The position numbers and the translations under genes are program-made. Below the pieces are notes generated by a model that saw nothing but the letters and a program-made list of their open reading frames with translations, did no database searches and was not told the origin of the DNA. This document shows, in pieces, positions 8,128-17,261 of a DNA stretch of 64,000 nucleotides (positions within the stretch are counted from its first letter, which is position 1; each line of letters starts with the position of its first letter). This stretch comes from Brevundimonas bullata (GTDB taxonomy: Bacteria; Pseudomonadota; Alphaproteobacteria; Caulobacterales; Caulobacteraceae): the NCBI RefSeq assembly GCF_014207965.1, contig NZ_JACHLM010000002.1, forward strand, positions 620,001 to 684,000, read 5' to 3'.

Positions 8128-11115
8128 TCAAGACGCGGGCGCGATCCACAAGGCCAAAGGTCGTCCCGCCAAGGCCGGCGGCGGGGCCAGACGGGATCCC
8201 TCCGCCGGCACGTGCGCCTCACTCACGCCGTCTTCCACGATCCATTTGAGCGAGCGCCCGGCCGCAACGGGTCGCACCAGTTCAACGGCCGCACCGTCGA
8301 AGCTGTAGATCAGGGCCGCGCTGTCCGGGCCTGACAAGCCCCAGGCTGCATCGGTCGGCGCGATCAGATCCCCATCCGGCCTCAACCTCGCCCGCGCCTC
8401 AGCGCCGACCGTCGCCTCGACCGCCCGCCCCAGCCCCGGACAGGCGTCGTCGCTCAGGACCACCAGATCCGCCCGGCGGTCGCGATACTCTCGATAGGCG
8501 CGACAGCGCATGGCCGGGCTCGAGCGCCACAGGGCCCGCCGCACCTCGCCCGCGTCGGCTCTGTCCGCCAGATCCTGCGGCCGGGCGATGCCGTCCACCT
8601 GTTCACGCGGCGCCTTGTCCAGCCCGCCGCGCACCGCGAACAGCGTGCCGTCGGGGCGATAGACCCAATGGTGGAAGCCGACCGCATCCACGACCCGCGA
8701 ACGCGCCGGATCATCCAGGATGGCGTCCATCTGATCCTTGGGGATTTCCAGCGCCACACGGACCTCGGCGCCGGTCTCGGCCTCCCAGTCGGCGATCTCG
8801 TCCAGCCAGAACCGCACGAAGGACAGGGGGCCAGTGTATTCGGGATCCAGACCGATCACGACATTGGACCGCCCCTTCAGCGTGTCCAGCGTATGGCGGA
8901 TGTAGCGGCGATGCAGATCCCGGCGCACCGGATCGGACACGTCCCAGAAGACCTCCGCCGCCGGAACCTCGTTGGGCAGTTCCGTCGCTTGCAGGGCGTT
9001 GACCGGCCGCCAGGGGAAGTCGACGTAGTGGGACCGGCTCTCCAGCAGCCAGTGCTGCAGATAGAGCTTGTGATAGAGCACCACGCCCTGCTGCTCGGCC
9101 AGGTCGGCGAAGCGGGCGATGCGGTCGAAGAACCAGGGGTTAAAGCGTTCCAGATCAAACTTACTGAGGCCGTCCCAGGCCCGCCCTTGCCCGCTGCGCG
9201 CCCAGGGCAGTTCCATGAAGGGCCCCCAGACCTCGCCGTCGCGCTGATCCGGCGAGCCGTAGAAATCATGATCGACGCGGCGGCGGTCGTACCAGAGGCC
9301 ATAGTTATGGTGAACCACGTCGCCCGTCTTCAGCCCGGCGGCGAAGGCGTCCAGATCATCGGTCAGGCCTCGTCCTTCCAGCCCCGGCGCGAAGCGGGTG
9401 ATGAAAGGGCCGGACGCCTCGGCCAGGGCCGGGATCATCTGGCCCTGGAAGAAGGCGAAGCCGATGCGACGACGCCAGGCCGGCTGGCCGTCGATGACGA
9501 AGCGGCCGTCCACGACCGTCAATGGATGGCTGGCGACCGGCGCCGCCGTCGCCGCGCGCCAGGCCACGACCTCGGCCTCGGTCAGACGCGGGGCGTGAAC
9601 CTCAACCGGATAGACTGCGGGTTCCAGCGCCTCCAGACCGGCTGCGCCCAGTCGCCGCTCCAACTGCATCCGATAGAGACTGGCCGGGTCCTGCGGCTGG
9701 GCGCGGTGAAAGTCGCGGCCGGGCATGACGCGGGCGTCTTCCAGCACCCCGTCGCCGACGCGCTCGCCGCGACAGCCGACGGCGACATTGGCCGCGCCCG
9801 GCGGACTGCGGACCTCGACGACCGTGGCCTCGCAGTTCCACAGGACAGAGTTGGCGGCCGACCAGCCGACGCCCTGCCCGTCTCGCCCTCGATGGGTCAG
9901 GGTCAGGCCCCCGCCGCGCACCTTGACCCCGTCGAACAGGGCGCCGGTGGCCCAGCTTTCCTGCGTGCCGCTGTCGCCGCGCGCATCGGTCGCTGTGCAG
10001 TCGAGGAAGACATTGGGCCCGGCGGCGGCGTGGCCGATGGAAAAGTCGTGAATGCCGTCAGCGCTGGCGCAGCGCTGGAACAGGGTCTGCTGGCCCGCCG
10101 TGTAGAAGGTGCGACGGCGCAGACCGCCGATCTCGGATATGGGGCGGCTGGCGGCCACGTCCTGCACCGTGACCCGGCGACTATCCGCCCCCAGATCGAT
10201 GACCGAACCGACGAAGCCCTCGAAAGCGAGGTTCCGCAGCCAGACATCCTCAGCCCGATCCACAGCGATCCCGGTCCAGCTGTGGTCCTCGTCGGCGGGC
10301 CGCGCGGGGTCGTGACGCGAGATCAACGTCAGCATCTCGACCCCGACCTCGCGCAAACGTGGCGTCGAGGCGACGCGCCGCAACGTGGCGCCGTCGCCGA
10401 CCGTCAGAGCCATGGTCAGGGGCGCGTCCAAGACCACGTTGCGCCCGTCCACGGCGAGGATGCGCCGATCCCAGATCACGTCGCGCGAGCCCGGCTTCCA
10501 GTTCAACCGGGTTTCAGGCCGCCAGCCGACAAAGGCGTCCATGCCGAGCGCGGCGATCCATTCGGCGGTGCTGGGACGGCGAATGGTCACCGCGTCGCCA
10601 ACGCCCAGCCCCTCGGTCGTTTCCAGGGTCAGGCGCACGGCCCCGACCGGCGCCTCGCTCACGATGCGAAGCGCCGCGACAGGCGAAACCTCGGGCGCGA
10701 AAGAACGCGCGCCGATCGCGATCAGAGACCGCCTGTCCACGCCGGTGGCGACGACGACGGTCTTCCCCTCTCCCGCGCCGCGCAGGACCACCCCGCCCAC
10801 CTTGAGTCGAATCTGCCCCTCGACTTGAAACTCGCCCGCCGCCAGCAGCACCGCGCCGCGTCGCCCCTCAGCGTCCGGCTTGGCCTTCCCCGCGCGATCC
10901 AGCGCGGCCATGATGCGATCGGTGTCGTCGCCCTCGCCCGGCTCGACCCGGATCACGACCGGCAGGACTGGCGGCGCCACGCCCCCGCCTCGATAACCCG
11001 CGTGAGAAAAATCGATGGTCGGCGTCAGCGCGACGAAGTTCGCCTGCGTCTGAGCCTGCGACGCCCCCGCCAGCGACGCTGCGACGATCAGCCCCGCGAT
11101 CCAGAACCGGACCAT
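8128..11115 (-). CDS. Secreted 995-residue two-domain protein: pectate-lyase-like beta-helix plus uncharacterised C-terminal domain
   Basis: Residues 1-21 are a signal peptide ending SQAQ. Residues about 30-500 form a right-handed beta-helix of the pectate lyase superfamily: an FSHAGYRGGG opening typical of these folds, a DDTDRIMAALDRA block, then short beta-coil repeats (HDFSIGHAAAGPNVFLDC). From about residue 530 a separate domain begins (VVDGRFVIDGQPAWRRRIGF) that reads like an alpha/beta barrel with conserved Trp and acidic residues, including a GLDPEYTGP segment. I believe similar proteins carry DUF6298- or DUF4955-type C-termini, but I am not sure of the family name. A pectin or rhamnogalacturonan lyase or hydrolase role is inferred from fold and context. 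The ATG has GGGGGAGG just upstream. Confidence 0.7.
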   Translation of the reverse strand: MVRFWIAGLIVAASLAGASQAQTQANFVALTPTIDFSHAGYRGGGVAPPVLPVVIRVEPGEGDDTDRIMAALDRAGKAKPDAEGRRGAVLLAAGEFQVEGQIRLKVGGVVLRGAGEGKTVVVATGVDRRSLIAIGARSFAPEVSPVAALRIVSEAPVGAVRLTLETTEGLGVGDAVTIRRPSTAEWIAALGMDAFVGWRPETRLNWKPGSRDVIWDRRILAVDGRNVVLDAPLTMALTVGDGATLRRVASTPRLREVGVEMLTLISRHDPARPADEDHSWTGIAVDRAEDVWLRNLAFEGFVGSVIDLGADSRRVTVQDVAASRPISEIGGLRRRTFYTAGQQTLFQRCASADGIHDFSIGHAAAGPNVFLDCTATDARGDSGTQESWATGALFDGVKVRGGGLTLTHRGRDGQGVGWSAANSVLWNCEATVVEVRSPPGAANVAVGCRGERVGDGVLEDARVMPGRDFHRAQPQDPASLYRMQLERRLGAAGLEALEPAVYPVEVHAPRLTEAEVVAWRAATAAPVASHPLTVVDGRFVIDGQPAWRRRIGFAFFQGQMIPALAEASGPFITRFAPGLEGRGLTDDLDAFAAGLKTGDVVHHNYGLWYDRRRVDHDFYGSPDQRDGEVWGPFMELPWARSGQGRAWDGLSKFDLERFNPWFFDRIARFADLAEQQGVVLYHKLYLQHWLLESRSHYVDFPWRPVNALQATELPNEVPAAEVFWDVSDPVRRDLHRRYIRHTLDTLKGRSNVVIGLDPEYTGPLSFVRFWLDEIADWEAETGAEVRVALEIPKDQMDAILDDPARSRVVDAVGFHHWVYRPDGTLFAVRGGLDKAPREQVDGIARPQDLADRADAGEVRRALWRSSPAMRCRAYREYRDRRADLVVLSDDACPGLGRAVEATVGAEARARLRPDGDLIAPTDAAWGLSGPDSAALIYSFDGAAVELVRPVAAGRSLKWIVEDGVSEAHVPAEGSRLAPPPALAGRPLALWIAPAS

Positions 11116-11143
11116 GTTTTCCTCCCCCTAGGCACGACCTGAA

Positions 11144-11158
11144 AAGTATTATTATATT
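11144..11158. promoter_or_regulatory. AT-rich palindrome-like motif, copy 1, in the divergent promoter region
   Basis: AAGTATTATTATATT lies between the divergent beta-helix gene and PL10 gene. It agrees at 14 of 15 positions with the complement of the motif at 17163-17177, and both stand out against very GC-rich surroundings. The 122-base intergenic region (11116-11237) holds nothing else that I recognise. The motif may be an operator or an AT-rich promoter element; the binding protein is unknown. Confidence 0.6.
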
Positions 11159-11237
11159 GATTGACGAGTCCAGCGGTCGCTCAGGCGACCCGCGCCGACA
11201 TCAGAGCGGCAGGACCGGGGGAGGAGAATTTTCAGGG

Positions 11238-12830
11238 ATGCTGACCCGACGCGCCTGTCTGGCCGCCGCCGCGGCGACGCCCTTGCTGACCGCCCCCCCC
11301 GTCGCTGTGGCGGCCGATGTGGAGGCAGCGCGTAGCGCCATGCGCCGCGCCACCCGCTTCATGACCGAGCAGGCGGCCACCAACGGCGGCTATGTCTGGT
11401 CCTACCTGCCTGACTTCTCGCGCCGCTGGGGCGAGATGGAGGCCTGGCCGAGCATGATCTGGACCCAGGCGCCGGGCACACCCGAGATGGGCCAGATCTT
11501 CCTCGACGCCTGGCGCGCCACCGGCGAGGCCCAGTATCTGGACGCCGCCGTCGTGGCGGGCGACGCCCTTATCCGGGGCCAGCACCCCAGCGGCGGCTGG
11601 AACTATGTCATCGACTTCGACGGCGAGGCCTCGCTGCGCCGCTGGTACGAAACCGTCGGCAAGAACGGCTGGCGGCTGGAGGAATTTCAGCACTACTACG
11701 GCAACGCCACGTTCGACGATCACGCCACGGTCGAGTGCGGGCGCTTCCTGCTTCGGCTGGCCCTGGCGACCCACCTGCCAAGGGTCCGCGCCGCCGTGGA
11801 CCGGACCATCGCCTTTGTTCTGGACAGCCAGTTGCCCAGCGGCGGCTGGCCCCAGCGTTGGCCGCGCGCGGACGAGTTCCACAATCACGGTCGCCCCGAT
11901 TATTCCGGCCTGATCACTCTCAACGACGAGGTGATGGACGAGAACATCGACTTCCTGCTGCTGGTCCTGCAGCAGTGGGGCCGGGCGGACGTGGAGCCGG
12001 CGATCCGTCGCGCCATGGCCTGCTATCGCGGCCTTCAGCAGCCGGCGCCGACGCCCGGCTGGGCGCTGCAATACACCCCTGACTTCAAGCCCGCCTGGGG
12101 CCGGACCTATGAACCCGCCGCCGTCTCGCCCCACGTCACCGCCGTGGCGATCGAGCGGATGCTGGACTTCTATCGCCTGACCGGCGACCGCGGTTTCCTG
12201 ACCCGGCTGGACGAGGCCCTGGACTGGCTGGCGCAGGTCGAGGCCCCGGCCGCCGCCCATCACGAGGGCCGCAACTATTTCCGCTATGTCGAGCCGGAGA
12301 CCAACCGCTTCATCGCCGTGCATCGGCGCGGCTCCAACGCTCAGAACGGCGAATACTACGTTGACTACGACATCACCGGTCAGCGCGGCGAGAAGCATAT
12401 AGACCTGCCCCGCCTGCGCCGTCGCGTCGAACAGGTCGCCGCTCTGACGCCGGAGGACGCCGTGCGCCAGTCCGCCCTGCTGGGGCGCGGCCCCAGCCTG
12501 CTGCCCGACTACGTCATCACCCGTCCGCAAGGCGGGTCCGACCTCAACGTTGCGGCCTCGCGGCCAGGAATGACACCGGTTACATTGCTGATCGAAGAGC
12601 TGAACGCGGAGGGGTATTGGCCGGTGGAATTGCGAACGACCAGTCATGCCTATCGCGGCGACGGCCCCGTCGCACCGCCGCCCGGCTTCGTTGATCGCGG
12701 CCAGGTCGGGGATGAATGGGACACGTCGCCCTTCACCGAGGACAGCGGACCGATGGGGATCTCGACCGGGGCCTATATCAACAACATGGCCTGGCTGATC
12801 GCCTGGGTCCGCCAGGCGAAATCGCCGTGA
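11238..12830 (+). CDS. Pectate lyase, PL10-like, long form with signal peptide
   Basis: 530 residues. The N-terminus MLTRRACLAAAAATPLL to PPVAVAA looks like a signal peptide, possibly Tat since twin arginines precede the hydrophobic run. The body is an (alpha/alpha) toroid with repeated GGWNYV and GGWPQRW turns; YYGNATFDDHATVECGRFL corresponds to the conserved T(F/I)D(N/D)xAT block of PL10 pectate lyases, and ITLNDEVMDENIDFLLL to their second helix block. PL10 catalytic domains are usually about 330 residues, so about 200 residues are additional, mainly at the N- and C-termini. It should cleave polygalacturonate by beta-elimination. The ATG follows GGGGGAGGAGAATTTTCAGGG-like spacing; the upstream in-frame extension is polar and unlikely. 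Confidence 0.78.
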   Translation: MLTRRACLAAAAATPLLTAPPVAVAADVEAARSAMRRATRFMTEQAATNGGYVWSYLPDFSRRWGEMEAWPSMIWTQAPGTPEMGQIFLDAWRATGEAQYLDAAVVAGDALIRGQHPSGGWNYVIDFDGEASLRRWYETVGKNGWRLEEFQHYYGNATFDDHATVECGRFLLRLALATHLPRVRAAVDRTIAFVLDSQLPSGGWPQRWPRADEFHNHGRPDYSGLITLNDEVMDENIDFLLLVLQQWGRADVEPAIRRAMACYRGLQQPAPTPGWALQYTPDFKPAWGRTYEPAAVSPHVTAVAIERMLDFYRLTGDRGFLTRLDEALDWLAQVEAPAAAHHEGRNYFRYVEPETNRFIAVHRRGSNAQNGEYYVDYDITGQRGEKHIDLPRLRRRVEQVAALTPEDAVRQSALLGRGPSLLPDYVITRPQGGSDLNVAASRPGMTPVTLLIEELNAEGYWPVELRTTSHAYRGDGPVAPPPGFVDRGQVGDEWDTSPFTEDSGPMGISTGAYINNMAWLIAWVRQAKSP

Positions 12831-12889
12831 GCATCACGCCCTTGATCCCGCTCCAGTTTGCGTAACGCATAATCAAAGAGGAACCGTCC

Positions 12890-14515
12890 ATGAGCCCCAT
12901 CAATCGCCGCACCGCCCTGAGCGGCCTGCTGGGCGGCGTCGCCGCCTCGGCGCTGCCGGTCGGCGTCGTCTTCGCCCAGACGAACGAAGAGGCCGCGCCC
13001 CTGGGCCGTGAATGGGCCGGGATGAAGTGGCGCAAAGGCGTCGAGGGCCAACGCATGGCCGACCTGGGCGACGGCACCTTCCTGAACCCCATCATGTCGG
13101 GCGACCACCCGGACCCGTCGATCCTCAAGGACGGCGGCGACTACTACATGACCTTCTCGTCGTTCGAGTCGGTGCCGGGCATCCACATCTGGCACTCGCG
13201 CGACCTGGTGAACTGGCGACCGATCACGGCGGCCCTGACCACCAACATCGGCTCCGTCTGGGCGCCCGAGCTGATCAAGCATGAAGGCCGCTTCTACTGC
13301 TATATCCCGGCGCGCTTCCCCAATTATCGCTCCAACTACGTCATCTGGGCCGACAAGATCGAAGGGCCTTGGAGCGAGCCGATCGACCTGAAAATCCCGG
13401 CCAACATCGACCCGGGCCACATCGTCGGCGAGGACGGCAAGCGCTACCTGTTCCTGAACGGCGGCGACCGGGTGCGGCTGACGGACGATGGCCTGGCCAC
13501 CGACGGGCCGCTGGAGCAGGTCTATGACGCCTGGCGCTATCCCGAGGACTGGATCGTCGAGGGCCACGCCCAGGAAGGGCCCAAGCTGCTGCGCCACGGC
13601 GACTACTTCTACATGATCACCGCCATCGGCGGCACGGCTGGGCCGCCGACCGGCCACATGGTCATCGCCGCCCGCTCCAAGTCGATCCATGGCCCTTGGG
13701 AGGAATGCCCCCACAACCCCATCGTCCGCACCCGCACCGGGGCCGAGAAGTGGTGGTCGCGCGGCCACGCCACCCTGGTCGAAGGCCCGACCGACGGCGA
13801 CTGGTGGATGGTCTATCACGGCTATGAGAACGCCTACTGGAGCCTGGGCCGCCAGACCCTGTTGGACCCCATCGAATGGACCGACGACGGCTGGTTCCGC
13901 GCCAAGGGCGGCGACCTGTCCAAGCCTATCGCCATGCCGCGCGGCGGTCAGCCGGTGCCGCACGGCATGGCTCTGTCGGACGATTTCACCACCGACAAGT
14001 TCGGCGTCCAGTGGAGCTTCTACGATCCGCAGCCGAACGAGAAGGACCGCCTGCGCCGCGAAAACGGCGTCCTGCACATGAAGGCCAAGGGCAAGGCGCC
14101 GGTCGACTGCTCGCCCCTGACCTTCGTCCAGGGCGAGCAGGCCTATCAGATCGAGTGCGAGATCGAGATCGACCCCGGCGCCGTGGCCGGTCTGATCCTG
14201 TTCTACGACCGCGCCCTCTATGCCGGGCTGGGATTCGATGCGACGCGCTACGTGACCCACCAGTACGGCATCGAGCGCGGGCGGCCCGCCAATCCGCACG
14301 GCCGTCGCATGTTCATGCGCCTGACCAACGCCTATCAGAACGTCTATTTCGACACCTCGGCCGACGGGGTGAACTGGAACCGGTTCGACCGCGGCATGGA
14401 GGTGTCCGGCTACAACCAGAACGTCCGCGGCGGCTTCATGATGCTGCGCCCGGGCCTCTACGCCGCTGGCGAGGGCGAGGCGCGATTCAAGAACTTCAAG
14501 TTCCGCGCCCTGTAA
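12890..14515 (+). CDS. Glycoside hydrolase family 43, with C-terminal beta-sandwich
   Basis: 541 residues. NRRTALSGLLGGVAAS is a Tat-type signal. The five-bladed beta-propeller begins NPIMSGDHPDPSILKDGGDYYM; the Asp of HPDPS is the catalytic base expected in GH43, with the general acid probably the Glu in VEGHAQEGPKL. The C-terminal 190 residues (from about 350, SDDFTTDKFGVQWSFYDP) form the accessory beta-sandwich of GH43 xylosidases/arabinofuranosidases. Probable substrate is arabinan, arabinoxylan or xylo-oligosaccharide in the periplasm. It follows the PL10 gene by 59 bases in the same direction and ends at a strong hairpin, so the two form one operon. Confidence 0.88.
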   Translation: MSPINRRTALSGLLGGVAASALPVGVVFAQTNEEAAPLGREWAGMKWRKGVEGQRMADLGDGTFLNPIMSGDHPDPSILKDGGDYYMTFSSFESVPGIHIWHSRDLVNWRPITAALTTNIGSVWAPELIKHEGRFYCYIPARFPNYRSNYVIWADKIEGPWSEPIDLKIPANIDPGHIVGEDGKRYLFLNGGDRVRLTDDGLATDGPLEQVYDAWRYPEDWIVEGHAQEGPKLLRHGDYFYMITAIGGTAGPPTGHMVIAARSKSIHGPWEECPHNPIVRTRTGAEKWWSRGHATLVEGPTDGDWWMVYHGYENAYWSLGRQTLLDPIEWTDDGWFRAKGGDLSKPIAMPRGGQPVPHGMALSDDFTTDKFGVQWSFYDPQPNEKDRLRRENGVLHMKAKGKAPVDCSPLTFVQGEQAYQIECEIEIDPGAVAGLILFYDRALYAGLGFDATRYVTHQYGIERGRPANPHGRRMFMRLTNAYQNVYFDTSADGVNWNRFDRGMEVSGYNQNVRGGFMMLRPGLYAAGEGEARFKNFKFRAL

Positions 14516-14521
14516 TGCCAC

Positions 14522-14553
14522 GGGGCGGAGCGGCTGCGCTCCGCCCCTTCCTT
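14522..14553. terminator. Bidirectional hairpin terminator between convergent genes
   Basis: GGGGCGGAGCG (14522-14532), a four-base loop, then its exact complement (14537-14547) followed by TTCCTTC. It sits between the convergent ends of the GH43 and PL1 genes. The T-run is weak, the stem very strong. Confidence 0.7.
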
Positions 14554-15854
14554 CAGCCTGGCGCGCCGTCCTTGCGCGTCAGGGTGGGCAAGTCCCAGTC
14601 GGCCTCGACGAAGGGACGCTGCGTCTCGGCCATGACCGGATAGCCGCCGACCTCGGCCTCATCGTCGATGATGCGGCCGGTCCCGTTCCGAACCTCCCGC
14701 AGAATGCGCTGATCAACGACGTCGCGCGCCCAAGGCCGCGCCCCAGCCTCGGAGAAGACCCAGGCCTCCACCTGATCCGAAGGCCGCGCCTCGAACCCGG
14801 CGGGCCAGTGCGGTGAGGCGTTCAGCCGTCTGATCTTTGGCTCGCGGTCAGAGATGACGCCGATCTCCTGCATGGCCCGCCCGTCGGCATGGCGGGCCGG
14901 ATTGTCGAGGGCGTAGAGATCCAGGTCCCCCTGCCCCTCCACGATCAGGAAGGGCAGATCGGCCCGCGTCGACGGCCCGCCACGCGTCACATTGCCGACG
15001 ATGGACAACTGGCCGACCTCCCACGGATGGTCGCCCCATTCCGAGGCGTTCAGCGCATAGTGCATGCAGCGGTTGCCGGGGTTGTAGATCAGGTTGTTGG
15101 CGCTGACCGCGTGGACGCCGCCCTTGAACAACTGGTTCCGCTCATGGTCGTGGGCGTAGAGGTTGCCGACGATCAACACCTGGGTGGCGTTGTCGTGGAT
15201 CAGCGTCCCCTTGGAATGTTCGCCCTTGGCGTGGCTGGCGTTCGACAGTCCTTCGGACACAATGTTGCGGCTGAAGGTGATGCGGCGCGAGGTGTGCTGT
15301 CGCCATTGCTCGGCCGTAGCGCCGCCCTCGAATCGCGGGCCTGAGGCCGACAGGTTCTCGTCGGTCGCCCAACTGAAGGAGCACTGGTCCACGATCACGT
15401 CGTGCGCGCCCGAGGTGGTCAGGCCGTCGACCTCCCAGCCGCTTTTCGGGGCCGCGCCGTCCACGCCGGGGCGGATCCGGATGTGGCGCGCGATGACGTC
15501 ATGGGTGCGCAGGCTGATCCCGCCCCGGATCAGGCTGATCCCCGGCTCGGGCGCCGTCTGGCCGGCAATGGTCAGGAAAGGGTTGGACACCCGGATGTCG
15601 CGGCGCTGCAAGTCGATGATCCCGCCGACCTCGAATACGACGATGCGCGGCCCCTCGGCCTCCAGCGCAGCCCGCAGCGAGCCCGGCCCCTCGCCCGCCA
15701 GGGTGGTGACGCGGATGATCCGCCCGCCCCGTCCGCCGGGTGTTGAAGCGGCCCAGCCCATGGCGCCGGGAAAGGCGGTCGCGCTCCCAAAAGCGGGCAC
15801 GGGCACAGCCCCGGCCGCAGCCGCGGTCAGCATCAGTCGCCGACGATCGATCAT
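14553..15854 (-). CDS. Pectate lyase, PL1-like
   Basis: 433 residues. DRRRLMLTAAAAGAVPV is a probable Tat signal. AFPGAMGWAASTPGGRGG directly after it is the standard opening of secreted bacterial pectate lyases, followed by VTTLAGEGPGSLRAALE and the parallel beta-helix repeats (ISLIRGGISLRTHDVIARHIRIRPG; DHERNQLFKGGVHAVSANNLIYNPG). DVIVDQCSFSWATDEN is the calcium-site region. It should cleave de-esterified homogalacturonan. Its ATG overlaps the stop of the GH43-like gene upstream as ATGA, so both are co-translated. Confidence 0.85.
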   Translation of the reverse strand: MIDRRRLMLTAAAAGAVPVPAFGSATAFPGAMGWAASTPGGRGGRIIRVTTLAGEGPGSLRAALEAEGPRIVVFEVGGIIDLQRRDIRVSNPFLTIAGQTAPEPGISLIRGGISLRTHDVIARHIRIRPGVDGAAPKSGWEVDGLTTSGAHDVIVDQCSFSWATDENLSASGPRFEGGATAEQWRQHTSRRITFSRNIVSEGLSNASHAKGEHSKGTLIHDNATQVLIVGNLYAHDHERNQLFKGGVHAVSANNLIYNPGNRCMHYALNASEWGDHPWEVGQLSIVGNVTRGGPSTRADLPFLIVEGQGDLDLYALDNPARHADGRAMQEIGVISDREPKIRRLNASPHWPAGFEARPSDQVEAWVFSEAGARPWARDVVDQRILREVRNGTGRIIDDEAEVGGYPVMAETQRPFVEADWDLPTLTRKDGAPG

Positions 15855-17074
15855 GACAACGACTCCAGCGGCGGCAGGGGTTTGGCGAAGGGCTGATCCT
15901 CGGCGACGACGATGCGGCCCTCGGCGTCGAAATCCACGCGGATCAGGCCGGGCTTCTCGCGGAAATGGCTCTGCTCGTCGTTGCCGAAGAAGGTGGACCA
16001 CCATCGGCCCTCGCGGTCCTTGAAGACATTGCCGCCCCCGGCGCAGGGCGCGGCCTCGTGCTTCATCCGATAGGGGCCGTGCAGGTTTTCAGACACCGCG
16101 AAGACGAAGGAATAGCGCCCCTCCACATTGCCGACCGCGCCCAGATAGTAGAGGCCGTCCTTCCTGAAGAGGGTCGCGCCTTCGTAGCCCAGAGTATTCT
16201 CGCCCTTCAGGCAGCGGGCGCGGTCGCGCGCCACGACGCACTGGGTGTCAGCGAAGCTGATCCGCTTCCAGTCCTCGGCATAGCCGGACAGATCGTCCTT
16301 CAGCCGCACGATCTCGTCGCCCGAGCCGTAGGTCAGATAGACGGCCCCGTCGTCGTCCTGAAACAGGGTGGCGTCGATGCCCCTGCGCAGATGGGCCTCA
16401 GGCGAGAAGGCGTATACGTATGGCCCCTCCGGCCTGCCCGTGGTGCTGCGCAGGATGCCGAGGCCAGCGCGGCTGACGCTGAAGCAGAGGAAGTAGTTGC
16501 CGGCGACATAGTGAACTTCGGGTGCCCAGATGGCGCGGAATGGCACACCCCGGCGCATCCGCCATTCCCTGGCCCAGCCGCCTTCACGGTCCAGGCTCCA
16601 GACCAGACCCAGATAGGTCCAGTCGACCAGGTCGGTTGAGCGCCACAGCTCGATCCCGTCGTTGAAGGCCCAGATGTTGTCGCCGGTCGAGCCGGTCATG
16701 TAGTAGGCGCCGTCTCCGCCGATGCAGATTTGCGTGTCGCGCAGATGCAGCTCCATCAGGGGATGGATCGACGGCAGCAGGCCCTTGTCCACCGCCGAAC
16801 CCGTCGCCGCCTCGCCCCAGGGCAAGGTCGGATAATCCATGGGGCGCTCGCCGCGATAGCGAACCCCGGCCAGACCAGACATCCAGCCTCCCCGCGCACT
16901 TGCAGTGGTCACAGTTGCGCCCGCCCCGCTGATGCCTCGATAGGGATATGGGTTGCGCACTGGCGTGGTGATCAGCCGCCCCGAATCATCCGCCGACTGA
17001 CCAATCGCCCGCGACGCAAGCAATGCCCCGATCGCGGCTCCAGCCCACGCAAACAATGTTCTGCGATTCTGCAT
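15851..17074 (-). CDS. GH43-like five-bladed beta-propeller glycosidase
   Basis: 407 residues. NRRTLFAWAGAAIGALLASRAIGQ is a signal peptide. Propeller features include HLRDTQICIGGDGAYYMTGST, where the GH43 base Asp is probably DTQI, IWAPEVHYVAGNYFLCFSV, and IDATLFQDDDGAVYLTYG with the second acidic residue. The general acid may be the Glu in LGYEGATLFRKDG. Substrate is probably an arabinose- or galactose-containing pectin side chain, from context. The start chosen (second ATG of MAM) has GGAGG eight bases upstream; the first ATG at 17080 is too close to it. It is the leading gene of a two-gene operon with the PL1 lyase. Confidence 0.8.
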   Translation of the reverse strand: MQNRRTLFAWAGAAIGALLASRAIGQSADDSGRLITTPVRNPYPYRGISGAGATVTTASARGGWMSGLAGVRYRGERPMDYPTLPWGEAATGSAVDKGLLPSIHPLMELHLRDTQICIGGDGAYYMTGSTGDNIWAFNDGIELWRSTDLVDWTYLGLVWSLDREGGWAREWRMRRGVPFRAIWAPEVHYVAGNYFLCFSVSRAGLGILRSTTGRPEGPYVYAFSPEAHLRRGIDATLFQDDDGAVYLTYGSGDEIVRLKDDLSGYAEDWKRISFADTQCVVARDRARCLKGENTLGYEGATLFRKDGLYYLGAVGNVEGRYSFVFAVSENLHGPYRMKHEAAPCAGGGNVFKDREGRWWSTFFGNDEQSHFREKPGLIRVDFDAEGRIVVAEDQPFAKPLPPLESLS

Positions 17075-17162
17075 CGCCATGCCCTCCCCCTCTTGCGCAT
17101 ACAATTCAGACATGATCATCAATGACATGACACCGGTATCAGAAAACGCTTGGCGACCTAAA

Positions 17163-17177
17163 AATATTATAATACTT
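17163..17177. promoter_or_regulatory. AT-rich palindrome, copy 2, in the divergent promoter region
   Basis: AATATTATAATACTT is a near-perfect inverted repeat (ideal form AAGTATTATAATACTT) in the 187-base gap between the divergent GH43-like gene and the TonB-dependent receptor. Its complement matches copy 1 at 11144-11158 in 14 of 15 bases. Nothing else in the gap is recognised. Confidence 0.62.
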
Positions 17178-17261
17178 TTCGATTGAAGCCGGGCGATCGC
17201 CTGGCGGCTGGATGATCGACAGGCCCGTCAGAGGCGCTGAGATCGAGGAGGAGGGACACCT

